From Opitutaceae bacterium (GTDB lineage: Bacteria; Verrucomicrobiota; Verrucomicrobiia; Opitutales; Opitutaceae), in the NCBI GenBank assembly GCA_018402455.1, contig JAGYIG010000021.1, positions 1 to 57,074 on the forward strand: 57,074 nt of DNA, read 5' to 3'. The position numbers and the translations under genes are program-made. Shown piece after piece: positions 29,105 to 37,656 of this stretch; the first letter of the stretch is position 1, and each line of letters begins with the position of its first letter. The notes beneath the pieces are model-generated. The model did not search any database. It was not told the DNA's origin and was given only the letters and a program-made list of their open reading frames with translations.

Positions 29105-30979
29105 CTACCCTTCGCTGCTCTTTTCCTTCTGCCGGTTTTGGTCGATGAAGATACGCACCTCGGCGTCGCGTCGCCCAAGGATTTCAGTGGCCCGTTTGAG
29201 GGCGTCGCGGGTGGAGAGGGTGGGATTGGTGAGCACCTCTTGGAAGAAGTTCTCCTCCCCGATTGCTTTAATGGTGCCGGCATTGCCGAGGACCCGGGTC
29301 ACCTCGCGGTTGGCTCCGGAGATGACCAGATGGCGGCCCGATTTTTGGAGGAAGCCGTGGAGTTCACTGATGGCGGCGGCGGCGGTGGCATCAAGGTTGC
29401 GGGCATTTTTAAGCCGCAGCACGATGACCTTGAGACTGGGGTCCTTGATGATCTGACGGATCTGCTGATCGAAAATGTCGGTGGATCCGAAAAACAGATC
29501 CCCCTCGGCGTGCATGATCGAAATCCCCGGCACCGAGCGGCGCCGGCGACCGCGCTCCGTGAGTTGGCCGTCCTCGGTGAAGTTGTATTCGACGAGTTCC
29601 GGGGTGCCGGCCTTGCGGAGAAACAGGATGATCGAAGTGAACGCGCCCAGGTAGATGGCCAGGTCGATCTGGAGCAGGAGAGCGGAGCCACAGGTCACCA
29701 GAAACACCATCGTGTCGGATCGGGTGGTGCGCAGCGCCATCATGATGTTGTGCTGGTTGATCAGCGACCAGGCGATGCCCATGACCACGATGGCGAGGGC
29801 GGAGGTCGGGATGTATTTGATCCCGAAACCGATCGTGAACATCAGCACCAATACGAACAGGCCGGCAAAAACGCTGGTGAGGGGGGATTTGGCGCCCGAG
29901 GAGTCGCTGAGCACGGAGCGAGTGAGGGAGCCGGAGGAGTTCATGCCTCCGAACGCCGCGCTGGCGGCGTTGGACAGCCCCATCGCATACATCTCCTGAT
30001 TCACATCGATGCGCCGACCGGATTTCGAGGCGATGGTTTTCCCGATGGAAGTCCCCTCGAGTACCGAGACAAAAGCCAATGCGAGAGCCGGACCGGCCAA
30101 GGCGCCGACCAGATCGAAATCGAACTCGGCGCGCAGGAAACCGAGGTCCCCGAGAGAAAATCCGCTGAGGTAACCGAGGTGCCAACCCAAGTATTCGAAC
30201 CCGAAGCCGAGGGCGGCCATCAGCACGATGGTGACGGCGACATTGGGTAGTTTGGGCACCCACCGGAGCAGGGCCCAATTGGTCAGCAGGGTGGCCGTCG
30301 CCATGCCGAGCTCCGGCAGGTGGGTCTGGGGCAGGGCCATCACGGTGCGGGTGACGATGCCCAAAAAAGTGGAGGCGTCGCCGATGTTGAACCCGAGCGT
30401 GTTTTGGATCTGGTTGACGAAGATCAGCGCGGCGGCGGCGGTGATATAGCCGGTGACGACCGTGCGGGAGATGTAGTTGATCAACAACGACGCGCGCAGA
30501 ATCGCGCCGAGGATCATAAAGGCCCCGACCATCAGAACAAACAGGGGCACCGCCGCCAGCCGCTGTTCCGGAGGCAGTCCGGTGGCGGCGAGGCCGGTCA
30601 GCATCAGGATGGCGGTGGCATTGGTGGGCCCGAGCACGATGAAGCGGGAGCCGCTGAAAAACGGGCCCGTGGCCGAGCCCACCGCACTGCTCATCAAGCC
30701 GAACTGCGGCGGGAGGCCCGCGATCAGCGAGTAGGCGATGCTCTGCGGGAAGGCTAGCAGGGCGACATTGACGCCGGCCTTGGCATCGGCCGCGAGGGTG
30801 GCCTTGGGGGGCTTACGCAGCATCCTTCGGCCCGGAAACCAATCCAGGTTCACCGCGTTGAGCACTCCCCTGCCCCAATAGCGCAGAATACGGCCCCAGC
30901 GTCGCTTGCGCGGCGGGGAACTCGGTTCCGATTTGGGTTCAGGCATTGCTGCGACGGGTTCGGTCACGTGGGTTGGCAT
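29105..30979 (-). CDS. SulP-family anion transporter with STAS domain
   Basis: A 624-residue inner-membrane transporter of the SLC26/SulP family, which carries sulfate, bicarbonate or other anions. Around residues 60-430 there are many hydrophobic helices, including the family region GLPPQFGLMSSAVGSATGPF and the conserved NQEMYAMGLSNAASAAFGGM. The C-terminal about 120 residues form a STAS domain (KVIVLRLKNARNLDATAAAA). An extra hydrophilic tail of about 55 residues ends the protein. I use ATG 30979 (MPTHVTEPVAAM), with GTG 30997 as an alternative. The substrate cannot be told. Confidence 0.88.
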   Translation of the reverse strand: MPTHVTEPVAAMPEPKSEPSSPPRKRRWGRILRYWGRGVLNAVNLDWFPGRRMLRKPPKATLAADAKAGVNVALLAFPQSIAYSLIAGLPPQFGLMSSAVGSATGPFFSGSRFIVLGPTNATAILMLTGLAATGLPPEQRLAAVPLFVLMVGAFMILGAILRASLLINYISRTVVTGYITAAAALIFVNQIQNTLGFNIGDASTFLGIVTRTVMALPQTHLPELGMATATLLTNWALLRWVPKLPNVAVTIVLMAALGFGFEYLGWHLGYLSGFSLGDLGFLRAEFDFDLVGALAGPALALAFVSVLEGTSIGKTIASKSGRRIDVNQEMYAMGLSNAASAAFGGMNSSGSLTRSVLSDSSGAKSPLTSVFAGLFVLVLMFTIGFGIKYIPTSALAIVVMGIAWSLINQHNIMMALRTTRSDTMVFLVTCGSALLLQIDLAIYLGAFTSIILFLRKAGTPELVEYNFTEDGQLTERGRRRRSVPGISIMHAEGDLFFGSTDIFDQQIRQIIKDPSLKVIVLRLKNARNLDATAAAAISELHGFLQKSGRHLVISGANREVTRVLGNAGTIKAIGEENFFQEVLTNPTLSTRDALKRATEILGRRDAEVRIFIDQNRQKEKSSEG

Positions 30980-31318
30980 GACGCTGTCGCGAACCACCGG
31001 TCCACGTCAACCAAGGCGGACCGTAAAACCGCCTCAAGGCGGTCTTGGCAGCTGCATCAACGTGGTTGGGGGTGGTGCGGTTGGCTGGGGTGACAAATCC
31101 GGCCCGATGGACGGCCCGGCGGTCCGGACACGGGCCATAACGGAGTCGGGGAAAAGGCATGTTCTCGACCAGACTGGATTCAACCCTTTTGCTGGGCGAA
31201 TGATCGACCCTGATCCCCAACTCTTGCAGCCCCTCCAGGGTCTGGTGCCGGGTTTTTCATTCCCTCAAGGTCGGGCTCTGGGATGCGGTGTCCGGTGCCG
31301 AGCTCGCGATCGCAATTT

Positions 31319-31813
31319 ATGAAAGCCATCATCATCACGCTTTTGATTATCGGTGGGATCGGTTTCGGGCTGTGGAAGGTTTCATCCGATCGTCGCGCCG
31401 AAGTGCTCGCCAAAAATGAGGCCATCCGCCAAGCGCGGGCGGATGCGGTTAGCCAGGAGCGGCTAGAGCTCTTCGGTGAGGCGGGACTCGATCCGGCCAT
31501 CACGTGGTCGGACTCGGGGCTGGGTTACATCATTTACGAGCAAGGGACCGGGGCGAAACCCACCCCGGGTGCCGAGGTCACCTTTAACTACGTGGTGCGG
31601 CTCAAGGACGGTCGCGAAGTGGACCGCACCAAGGCGCCGATTGATGCCCGGATCGGCCAAATGATCACCGGGGTATCGGCCGGGTTGCAGCAGATTCAAG
31701 GCGGCGGCCGCGCACTGCTGTTCATTCCGCCAAAGCTGGGTTACGGGAGCCAAGCGTTTGGCAGCATCCCGCCGGATTCCGGACTTTTGTTTGAGGTCGA
31801 GTTGGTGGATTGA
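31319..31813 (+). CDS. FKBP-type peptidyl-prolyl cis-trans isomerase
   Basis: A 164-residue protein with an N-terminal membrane anchor or signal (IIITLLIIGGIGFGLW), placing the FKBP domain in the periplasm. The domain at about 72-163 shows GAEVTFNYVVRLKDGREVD, ITGVSAGLQQIQGGGRALLF, PPKLGYGSQ and SGLLFEVELVD. These match the active-site shell of FkpA/Mip-like isomerases, which help folding of exported proteins. The start is the ATG giving the hydrophobic N-terminus. It is divergent from sulP. Confidence 0.88.
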   Translation: MKAIIITLLIIGGIGFGLWKVSSDRRAEVLAKNEAIRQARADAVSQERLELFGEAGLDPAITWSDSGLGYIIYEQGTGAKPTPGAEVTFNYVVRLKDGREVDRTKAPIDARIGQMITGVSAGLQQIQGGGRALLFIPPKLGYGSQAFGSIPPDSGLLFEVELVD

Positions 31814-31910
31814 GACCGGCGTCAAAGGTGGATGGGGCTGGGGCTGGGCTGAAGGGGTCGGACGGTTTATCGACGCCGACGCCGAGGAGCTGCGGTCATT
31901 TGGGGTGGGT

Positions 31911-31964
31911 GTAGCGCCGTGCTTCAGCCGGCACTTTGAGACGCCGGCTGAAGCACGGCGCTAC
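31911..31964. repeat. Copy C of the palindrome family, perfect 22-bp arms
   Basis: The 22-bp arms (starting GTAGCGCCGTGCTTCAGCCG and ending with its exact complement) flank a 10-bp loop. It sits between the FKBP and FeoB-partner stop codons (convergent). The perfect arms suggest recent amplification or maintained structure. Confidence 0.9.
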
Positions 31965-31973
31965 GTTGGCTTG

Positions 31974-32135
31974 TCAGCGCGTTTTGGTCAGTTTCGGCGC
32001 GGGGCAGGCGCACTCGTCACTGCTGCCGCAGCCGAGCGCCGAGCGCTTCCGATTACGCCACCAGCGCAGGGTCAAATACCCGCCCGCGAGGAGGAAAAGG
32101 GCCAGTGCGGCGTAGGATTGGAGTTCGGCGTTCAT
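31974..32135 (-). CDS. FeoB-associated Cys-rich membrane protein
   Basis: A 53-residue protein too short for many gene finders. It has one N-terminal membrane helix (SYAALALFLLAGGYLTL), a basic stretch (RWWRNRKR) and a Cys cluster (CGSSDECACP) at about 36-45. This matches the small FeoB-associated proteins that follow feoB in many operons and may assist or electron-couple ferrous iron uptake. It begins 16 bp after the feoB stop on the same strand. Confidence 0.8.
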   Translation of the reverse strand: MNAELQSYAALALFLLAGGYLTLRWWRNRKRSALGCGSSDECACPAPKLTKTR

Positions 32136-32151
32136 CGTTCCAATGGGGACC

Positions 32152-34266
32152 TCAAAATCCCAGGGCGGTGCCGGTTTGGTAGATGATGAGACAAATCAAC
32201 CAAGCAAACCCGGTTTGATAACCCACTTGAAAAAGGGGCCAGCGCCAGGAGTTGGTTTCCCGCTTCACCACCGCTAGCGTGCTGACGCACTGCATCGCAA
32301 AGACGTAGAAAATCATCAGCGTAAAACACACCAGCGGGGTGAAGAGCGGGCGACCATCCGGCCACGTGGCCTGGCGCAGGGCCTGGAGGAGTGGCGCGGT
32401 GTCCTCCTCGTCCTCCTCGACATTAAAGACCACGCTGGTGGCGCTGACGAACACCTCCCGCGCCGCGAAGGAGCTGATCAATCCGATACCGATTTCCCAA
32501 TTAAACCCCAGGGGCTTGATGACGGGCTCGATCAGTTTGCCGGCCTGTCCGGCATAGCTTTGCGCCACCTGCTCGCCCGGACTGATGTCGTATCCTGATT
32601 TTGGATACGTGGTGAGCCCCCAAAGCACGATGGAGATGGCGAGAATGATGGTGCCGGCGCGCCGCAGAAAGACCCCGGCGCGTTCCGCCATCTGCAGCAC
32701 GACATCTTTGACGCGGGGCACCCGGTAAGGCGGCAACTCCATGATCATGAGCGGGGGTTCACCGCGCAGGAGCGTGCGTTTGAACAGCCAGGCGAAGGCG
32801 AAGGCCCCGATGGTGCCCAGCGTATACATCAGGACCATGAGGCCCACGCGGGTCAGGAGCGACCCTTCCCCCGGCGGCAACAGCGCGGCGATCATCAGCA
32901 GGTAGACCGGAAGCCGGGCCGAGCAACTCATGAATGGCGCGACGAGAATGGTGACGAGGCGGTCCTTGGGATCCTCGATGGTGCGGGTCGCCATGATGCC
33001 GGGAATGGCGCAGGCGTAGGAGCTGAGTAGCGGGATGAAGGATTTGCCGTTGAGGCCGACGCGCCCCATGAGCCGGTCCATGATGAAGGCGGCCCGGGCC
33101 ATGTAGCCGGTGCTTTCCAAGAGCCCGATAAAGAAAAAGAGAATCAGGATTTGGGGCAGAAAAATGATCACGCCCCCCACCCCGGCGATGACGCCATCGG
33201 TAATCAGGTCGCGGAGATCGCCCGGTGTCATCAGCTCCTTCACCCCGTCGGCGAGGGCCACGGTGCCGGCGTCGATCCAGTTCATGGGATGCTCCGCCAG
33301 GGTGAAGATACTGAGGAAAAGCGCGGTCATGATCGCGCCAAGCGTGACCCAACCCCAGAGGCCGTGCGTGACGACGGCGTCGATTTTATCGGAAGTATTT
33401 TGGTCGGTGAGGTGAGCGGAAGTGTCGACGGTCTCCTGCACCAGCTGGCCGATGGCATCGTAGCGGGCGGCCACGAGGGTGCCGGACCAGTCGGTGCCTT
33501 CCTCCTGCCATTGCCGTTTCCAGTGATCGAGGATGCCGGTGGTGCGCTCGCTGAGCGGTTGGGAACCCGCGACTCGGACCGGGTCTTGATCGGTGAGCAG
33601 CAGCAGGGCTTCAGCCCGGGCGATGAGGGGGGGTTTGCCGTCGTTGTCCTGCAGGGAGGCTTGCAGCTCGGCGACGGACCGGGAGATCGCGGCCGGAACA
33701 TCCCAGCGGTGTTTCGGGAGCGGAAGATCTGTTCGGCTCATCGCCAGTTTCAGTTCGATGTGGCCCTTCCCTGAGGAGGCTTGGGCAGGGATGACCGGGA
33801 TACCGAGTTCCTTCTCGAGTCGGTCAATCCGGATCTTAAGACCGGCGCTCTCCACTAGGTCCATCATATTGACCACCAGGATGACCGGTCGGCCCAGATC
33901 GAGGATCTGGTGAACGAGGTAGAGGTTTCGTTCCAGATTGGAGCCATCGACGATACAGACGATGCGGTCGGGCATTTGCGTGTCCCCAGTGCGCCGTCCC
34001 AACAGCACGTCGCGAGTCACGGCTTCATCAGGCGATCGGGCGGCGAGCGAATAGGCACCCGGCAGATCGATCACCGTCACGGGCTGACCATGCTGGGAAT
34101 AGGCGGTGCCGACCTTGCGTTCGACGGTGACCCCCGGGTAGTTGCCGACCTTTTGTTTCAAGCCGGTTAGGGCGTTGAAGAGGGTGGATTTCCCGCAGTT
34201 CGGGTTTCCGACAAAGGCGTAGATGGGCGCCCGAGTGGGTGGCTTGACGTGCGCCGGCAGACTCAT
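32152..34266 (-). CDS. feoB: Ferrous iron transporter B
   Basis: A 704-residue inner-membrane transporter that imports Fe2+ using a cytoplasmic G-protein domain. G1 is GNPNCGKSTLFNALTG (about 21-36), G2 and G3 follow (GNYPGVTVE; DLPGAYSLAA), and G4 is NMMD. A helical bundle then leads to the core of about 8 membrane helices with Gate motifs (LLSSYACAIPGIMATRTIED and PFMSCSARLPVYLLMIAALL). Its start overlaps the feoA stop (ATGA). The C-terminal part is conventional. The operon lies behind a Fur-like site. Confidence 0.97.
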   Translation of the reverse strand: MSLPAHVKPPTRAPIYAFVGNPNCGKSTLFNALTGLKQKVGNYPGVTVERKVGTAYSQHGQPVTVIDLPGAYSLAARSPDEAVTRDVLLGRRTGDTQMPDRIVCIVDGSNLERNLYLVHQILDLGRPVILVVNMMDLVESAGLKIRIDRLEKELGIPVIPAQASSGKGHIELKLAMSRTDLPLPKHRWDVPAAISRSVAELQASLQDNDGKPPLIARAEALLLLTDQDPVRVAGSQPLSERTTGILDHWKRQWQEEGTDWSGTLVAARYDAIGQLVQETVDTSAHLTDQNTSDKIDAVVTHGLWGWVTLGAIMTALFLSIFTLAEHPMNWIDAGTVALADGVKELMTPGDLRDLITDGVIAGVGGVIIFLPQILILFFFIGLLESTGYMARAAFIMDRLMGRVGLNGKSFIPLLSSYACAIPGIMATRTIEDPKDRLVTILVAPFMSCSARLPVYLLMIAALLPPGEGSLLTRVGLMVLMYTLGTIGAFAFAWLFKRTLLRGEPPLMIMELPPYRVPRVKDVVLQMAERAGVFLRRAGTIILAISIVLWGLTTYPKSGYDISPGEQVAQSYAGQAGKLIEPVIKPLGFNWEIGIGLISSFAAREVFVSATSVVFNVEEDEEDTAPLLQALRQATWPDGRPLFTPLVCFTLMIFYVFAMQCVSTLAVVKRETNSWRWPLFQVGYQTGFAWLICLIIYQTGTALGF

Positions 34267-34508
34267 GATGCGTCCATCAATCGGACCAGGATGTGATCGG
34301 CCTCGGATTTGCGAAGGGTGAGGTTGTAGCCGCGGACCTTGATTTCAATGGGGTCTCCGAGGGGAGCGACGCGTATCAGAGTCAGTCGGGTGTCAGGCAG
34401 CAATCCCATCTCGCGCAGTCGGATAAAGGCGGAACCGTTCAGGGGATACGACACCAGGGTAGCCGATACGCCGGGCGAAAGTCGGGAAAGGGCGATGGGC
34501 TCGGCCAT
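34263..34508 (-). CDS. feoA: FeoA domain protein (feoB-proximal)
   Basis: An 81-residue cytoplasmic SH3-like protein that interacts with FeoB. Recognised by GVSATLVSYPLNGSAFIRLR, EMGLLPDTRLTLIRVAPLGD and PIEIKVRGYNLTLRKSEADH. The chosen start (MAEPIALSRL, 34508) fits the family; the longer frame upstream adds no domain. It overlaps feoB by 4 bp. Confidence 0.9.
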   Translation of the reverse strand: MAEPIALSRLSPGVSATLVSYPLNGSAFIRLREMGLLPDTRLTLIRVAPLGDPIEIKVRGYNLTLRKSEADHILVRLMDAS

Positions 34509-34542
34509 GCGTCGCGGTTCCGGGTCGGGGCGGAGGCGCCGC

Positions 34543-34806
34543 TCAGCCTTGGGCCAAGGGGGAAAATTGAGGGCGGACCAATATGCGCCGGGCGGCCTCA
34601 TGGCTCAAGGCGATCCGGGTGCCGTTGACTTGGCAAAGGATGGTCGAGCGACCGGAGATTTTTTTGACCTCAGCGGACTCGCCAAACCCGAGTTCGCGCA
34701 CCCGTTGTCGGAAAGTCCCCTCCCCCTGCAGCTCAATCACCAAGCCCAGTGCGCCGGCGGGCAGCTGGCACAATGGCAGAAGAGCGTTTTGCGAGGACAA
34801 AGACAT
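34543..34806 (-). CDS. Second FeoA domain protein
   Basis: An 87-residue FeoA-like protein, first gene of the operon. The core QRVRELGFGESAEVKKISGR and ILCQVNGTRIALSHEAARRI corresponds to the FeoA fold, with a hydrophobic lead (LLPLCQLPAGALGLVIELQG). It ends 34 bp before the next feoA start. Two separate FeoA proteins before FeoB occur in several lineages; the division of labour is not known. Confidence 0.87.
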   Translation of the reverse strand: MSLSSQNALLPLCQLPAGALGLVIELQGEGTFRQRVRELGFGESAEVKKISGRSTILCQVNGTRIALSHEAARRILVRPQFSPLAQG

Positions 34807-34818
34807 TGGAGACCGCGA

Positions 34819-34847
34819 ATTCGATTGAGACTCAGTTTCAATGTCAA
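34819..34847 (-). promoter_or_regulatory. feo promoter with Fur-like box in the spacer
   Basis: On the minus strand, TTGACA (34842-34847) and TCGAAT (34819-34824) are separated by 17 bp. The spacer contains the near-palindrome TGAGACTCAGTTTCA (34826-34840, shown on the plus strand), which matches 11 of 15 positions of the 7-1-7 Fur consensus TGATAATCATTATCA. A repressor bound here would block RNA polymerase when iron is sufficient. The start codon of the first feoA gene is 13 bp from the -10 element. Confidence 0.65.
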
Positions 34848-34871
34848 TGCCTCGACAAAGGATCCGGGCAC

Positions 34872-34904
34872 AAAAAAGCGCACCCCACTCAGGTGCGCTT
34901 TTTG
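34872..34904 (-). terminator. Terminator of the unit 1 Ala-rich protein gene
   Basis: A 12-bp perfect stem (AAAAAGCGCACC at 34873-34884, GGTGCGCTTTTT at 34892-34903) with a 7-nt loop, T-rich on both sides and therefore able to stop both strands. It separates the gene from the feo promoter. Confidence 0.85.
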
Positions 34905-34923
34905 AAAAAACTGATCGAGTGAC

Positions 34924-35964
34924 TTAGCTCGAGGGGCTGACGAAGATCGGGTTGTTGGGAACTTCGACCACGACTGCGCCAGGGAGGGAGCTGATTGCAG
35001 CACCAATCTGCTGGAGTTCGTCAGCAGTGAGGGGACGAGTTCCTCCTGGGGATGTTGCTCGCGTAACGTTTGGCAGAAGTAGGTCGTTGAGTGCTCCCCC
35101 ATTGCTGGAGATCACGGTTCCGCTCGTAGTGCCATTGGGTGTCACCGTGATGGTTGGGTCACCCGTGCTGCTCTCCGTTACCACGACTACAACCGATCCG
35201 TAAGAGAGCTGGATCGTGAAGGTCGTGTTTACGACAACAATTTCTTCAGGAGTTTCAACGGTTTCAGTTTCAGTCACGACCGTTTCGGTTGGGGTGGTCG
35301 TTTCGGTGGTTGCGCCTGCGGCTTCGGTCATGGTATCGCTAGCGGCAGTATTGGAACTGCTGGCAACTGCGGTCGTGTCAATCGTTACAGGGGTGGAGGC
35401 GGCGGCAGCGGCGGTGGCAGCTCCGGTAGACGCACCCGTGGAAACAGCAGCAGCGACAGTGGCGCCGGAAGCGGCGATAGTAGTGTTCGTAGACGCGTTA
35501 ACCGCGGTGATGGCACCCCTGGAAGCACCGCTCGCTGCAGCTTGGGCGGCGGCTTGGGCGGCGGCTTGATCCCCACCTGACGCGAGACTGGCGCTAACGG
35601 CACCTTGGGCGGCACCGGTTGCCACGGCTTGCGCCACGGCAGCGACGGAGGCCGGGGTGGCGTTGGGAAGAGCTGCGGCGGCGCCTACCACTGCTTGGGA
35701 AATTGTTTGCGTCACAGCCGCGATATCCGCGGTTGGCGTGTCGGCAAGAATAGCTTCAACCGCGGCGGCAACTTCTCCAGCGTCAGCAAGGTTGATTTCG
35801 CCAGCTGCGGCGGCCTCTTGCAATACTTGTTGGATTTGGGCAGCCGTCGGGTTGGGCCCCAGCGCGGCGACGCGCGCTTTGACCGCGGTAGTTTGAGCGA
35901 AAGCCGCGGCGCTGAGCAGCGAGCCGATCAGAAGGGCTTTGAGGATGAATCGGATGGTGTTCAT
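34924..35964 (-). CDS. Ala-rich exported protein, unit 1
   Basis: A 346-residue protein of unknown function. The start MNTIRFILKALLIGSLLSAA gives a signal peptide (cleavage near AFA-QT). Residues about 25-200 are Ala-rich helices (DQAAAQAAAQAAASGASRGA) reminiscent of coiled or antifreeze-like repeats. About 205-245 is a Thr/Glu-rich linker (TETTTPTETVVTETETVETP). The C-terminal about 100 residues form a strand-rich region (FTIQLSYGSVVVVVTESS; NDLLLPNVTRATSPGGTRPL), ending PNNPIFVSPSS. It is the diverged twin of the unit 2 protein, of similar length. Both frames remain open, so both are probably expressed or recently functional. Confidence 0.8.
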   Translation of the reverse strand: MNTIRFILKALLIGSLLSAAAFAQTTAVKARVAALGPNPTAAQIQQVLQEAAAAGEINLADAGEVAAAVEAILADTPTADIAAVTQTISQAVVGAAAALPNATPASVAAVAQAVATGAAQGAVSASLASGGDQAAAQAAAQAAASGASRGAITAVNASTNTTIAASGATVAAAVSTGASTGAATAAAAASTPVTIDTTAVASSSNTAASDTMTEAAGATTETTTPTETVVTETETVETPEEIVVVNTTFTIQLSYGSVVVVVTESSTGDPTITVTPNGTTSGTVISSNGGALNDLLLPNVTRATSPGGTRPLTADELQQIGAAISSLPGAVVVEVPNNPIFVSPSS

Positions 35965-36163
35965 GAGTGGTTGGGCTGTAGTCGGTATAAAATTAGGTCG
36001 GTGATTAAGGTATAATACCCAAGCGAACACAAGAAGAAGCTTGGGTTAGAGGTTTGCAATTAGTTTCTGATAAATTCATCGCCCAAGCAAATCATTGGCA
36101 GGGCCTCAGCATATTTCCGGCCAAGTGAAAAAGGCCGGGTAGCCGATCCAGTTTTGGTCAATT

Positions 36164-36310
36164 TTACCCGCGCCGGCGGCGTTTGATGCCGAGTTGGGCG
36201 ACGGCGAAGCGGACCACGCTCTCAAGTCGTTCGACTTCAGCCGGATCGAGATTATCCTTGTTGGCTTCATCGAGGGCGGCTTGGGCGCGCTGCATGTCCT
36301 CCTCGTCGAT
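36164..36310 (-). pseudogene. atpC 3'-end remnant at the duplication junction
   Basis: The minus-strand reading IDEEDMQRAQAALDEANKDN then LDPAEVERLESVVRFAVAQL and GIKRRRRG-stop matches the last about 50 residues of the real AtpC with a four-residue deletion near its start. There is no ATG or 5' part. It marks unit 1's end and proves that the duplication captured atpC. Confidence 0.92.
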
Positions 36311-36355
36311 TGAGACTCAGTTGCGATATTAATGCCTCAACAAAGGATCCGGGCA

Positions 36356-36390
36356 CAAAAAAAGCGCACCTCACTCAGGTGCGCATTTTG
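36356..36390 (-). terminator. Terminator of the unit 2 Ala-rich protein gene
   Basis: GCGCACC (36364-36370) and GGTGCGC (36378-36384) form the stem with a 7-nt loop; A- and T-rich flanks follow. It is the copy of the unit 1 terminator, with one T changed to A in the tail. Confidence 0.75.
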
Positions 36391-36409
36391 AAAAAACTGA
36401 TCGAGTGAC

Positions 36410-37459
36410 TCAGCTCGAGGGGCTGACGAAGATTGGGTTGTTGGGAACTTCGACCACAACGGCACCGGGCGCATCGGGCAGGTCTAGGATGGCTTGGCCG
36501 ATCGTCGCGAGTTCGGCAGCAGTGAGGGGACGAGTTCCTCCTGGGGATGTTGCTCGCGTAACGTTGGGCAGAAGGAGGTCGTTGATTGAGCCGCCGTTGC
36601 TCGAGATTACGGTTTGGGTCGCAGCGCCATTGGGCGTTACCGTGAGGTCTGACGAACCGTCGCTGGACTCCGATACCACGACCACGACCGAGCCGTAAGA
36701 GAGCTGGATGGTGAAGGCCGTGTTTACGACGAAAACAGGCTCTTGAGGAGGCTCTAGGGATCCAGGTTCTGTAAGCGACGGTAGGGCTGGTGCGGCGGTC
36801 TCGGTGGAGCTTGCCCCTTCGGCGAGGGTATCGCTGGCGGCAGAATTGGAGCTGCTGGCAACCGCGGTCGTGTCAATGGTTACAGGGGTTGTCGCAGCAG
36901 TGGCAGCGGTGCTAGCTCCGGTAGACGCCCCGGTGGAAACAGCAGCTGCCACAGCGGAACTGGAGCCGGCGATAGCGGGATCCGAGGACACGGTAACCGC
37001 GGAGACGGCACCTCTAGCAGCACCGCTCGCGGCAGCTTGGGCGGCGGCTTGGGCGGCAGCTTGATCCCCACCTGACGCGAGACTAGCGCTAACGGCACCT
37101 TGGGCGGCACCTGTTGCCACGGCTTGAGCCATGGCAGCGACGGAGGCCGGGGTGGCTCCGGGAAGAGCCATTGCGGTGAACATTACCGCTTGGGAAATTG
37201 TTTCGGTCACCGCCGCGACGTCCGCGGTTGGCGTGTCGGCAAGAATAGATTCAACCGCGGCGGTAACTTGTCCAGCGTCAGCAAGGTTGATTTCGCCAGC
37301 AGCAGCGGCCTCTCGCAATACGATTTGGATTTGTGCAACCGTCGGGTTGGGTCCCAGCGCGGCGACGCGCGCTTTGACCAAGGCGGTTTGAGCGAAAGCC
37401 CCGGCGCTGAGCAGCGAGCTGATCAGAAGGGCTTTGAGGATGAAACGGATGGTTTTCAT
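36410..37459 (-). CDS. Ala-rich exported protein, unit 2
   Basis: A 349-residue protein, the twin of the unit 1 protein. The start MKTIRFILKALLISSLLSAG gives a signal peptide. It has the same Ala-rich helical part, the linker here being Pro/Leu/Ser-rich (TETAAPALPSLTEPGSLEPP), and the same C-terminal region (FTIQLSYGSVVVVVSESSDG; ending PNNPIFVSPSS). The signal peptide, the Ala-rich block and the C-terminus are most conserved, while the linker is divergent. It lies 197 bp downstream of atpC, on the same strand but past the operon terminator. Confidence 0.8.
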   Translation of the reverse strand: MKTIRFILKALLISSLLSAGAFAQTALVKARVAALGPNPTVAQIQIVLREAAAAGEINLADAGQVTAAVESILADTPTADVAAVTETISQAVMFTAMALPGATPASVAAMAQAVATGAAQGAVSASLASGGDQAAAQAAAQAAASGAARGAVSAVTVSSDPAIAGSSSAVAAAVSTGASTGASTAATAATTPVTIDTTAVASSSNSAASDTLAEGASSTETAAPALPSLTEPGSLEPPQEPVFVVNTAFTIQLSYGSVVVVVSESSDGSSDLTVTPNGAATQTVISSNGGSINDLLLPNVTRATSPGGTRPLTAAELATIGQAILDLPDAPGAVVVEVPNNPIFVSPSS

Positions 37460-37620
37460 GAGTGGTCGGGCTGTAGTCCGTAAAAACAGGGCGTGGAGTA
37501 AGGGAGATTCCTTAGGCGAGCGCAAGAAGATGCTTCGGTCAGAGATTCGTAACCAATTTCTGAGAAATGCATCGCTCAAACAAATTCTTGGCCCGGTTTC
37601 AGCATAAATTCGGCCAAGTG

Positions 37621-37643
37621 AAAAAGACCGGTCAGGCCGGTTT
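37621..37643 (-). terminator. Terminator of the ATP synthase operon
   Basis: ACCGG (37627-37631) and CCGGT (37637-37641) form a stem, extended by A/T and G/T pairs, followed on the minus strand by CTTTTT. It lies 14 bp after the atpC stop. The unit 1 copy of this spacer has lost the perfect stem. Confidence 0.65.
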
Positions 37644-37656
37644 AGTTTCGGGCGAT

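Larger units (their letters stand above)
34821..36304. repeat. Tandem duplication, unit 1 (about 1.48 kb)
   Basis: This unit holds a terminator, an Ala-rich secreted-protein gene, a spacer and the last about 48 codons of an atpC copy. Unit 2 (36305-37810) repeats the same order and runs into the real atpC. TCGATT occurs at the left edge of unit 1 (34821), at the junction (36305) and within atpC (37811), consistent with duplication between 6-bp microhomologies. The units have diverged by substitutions and small indels. Confidence 0.85.
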
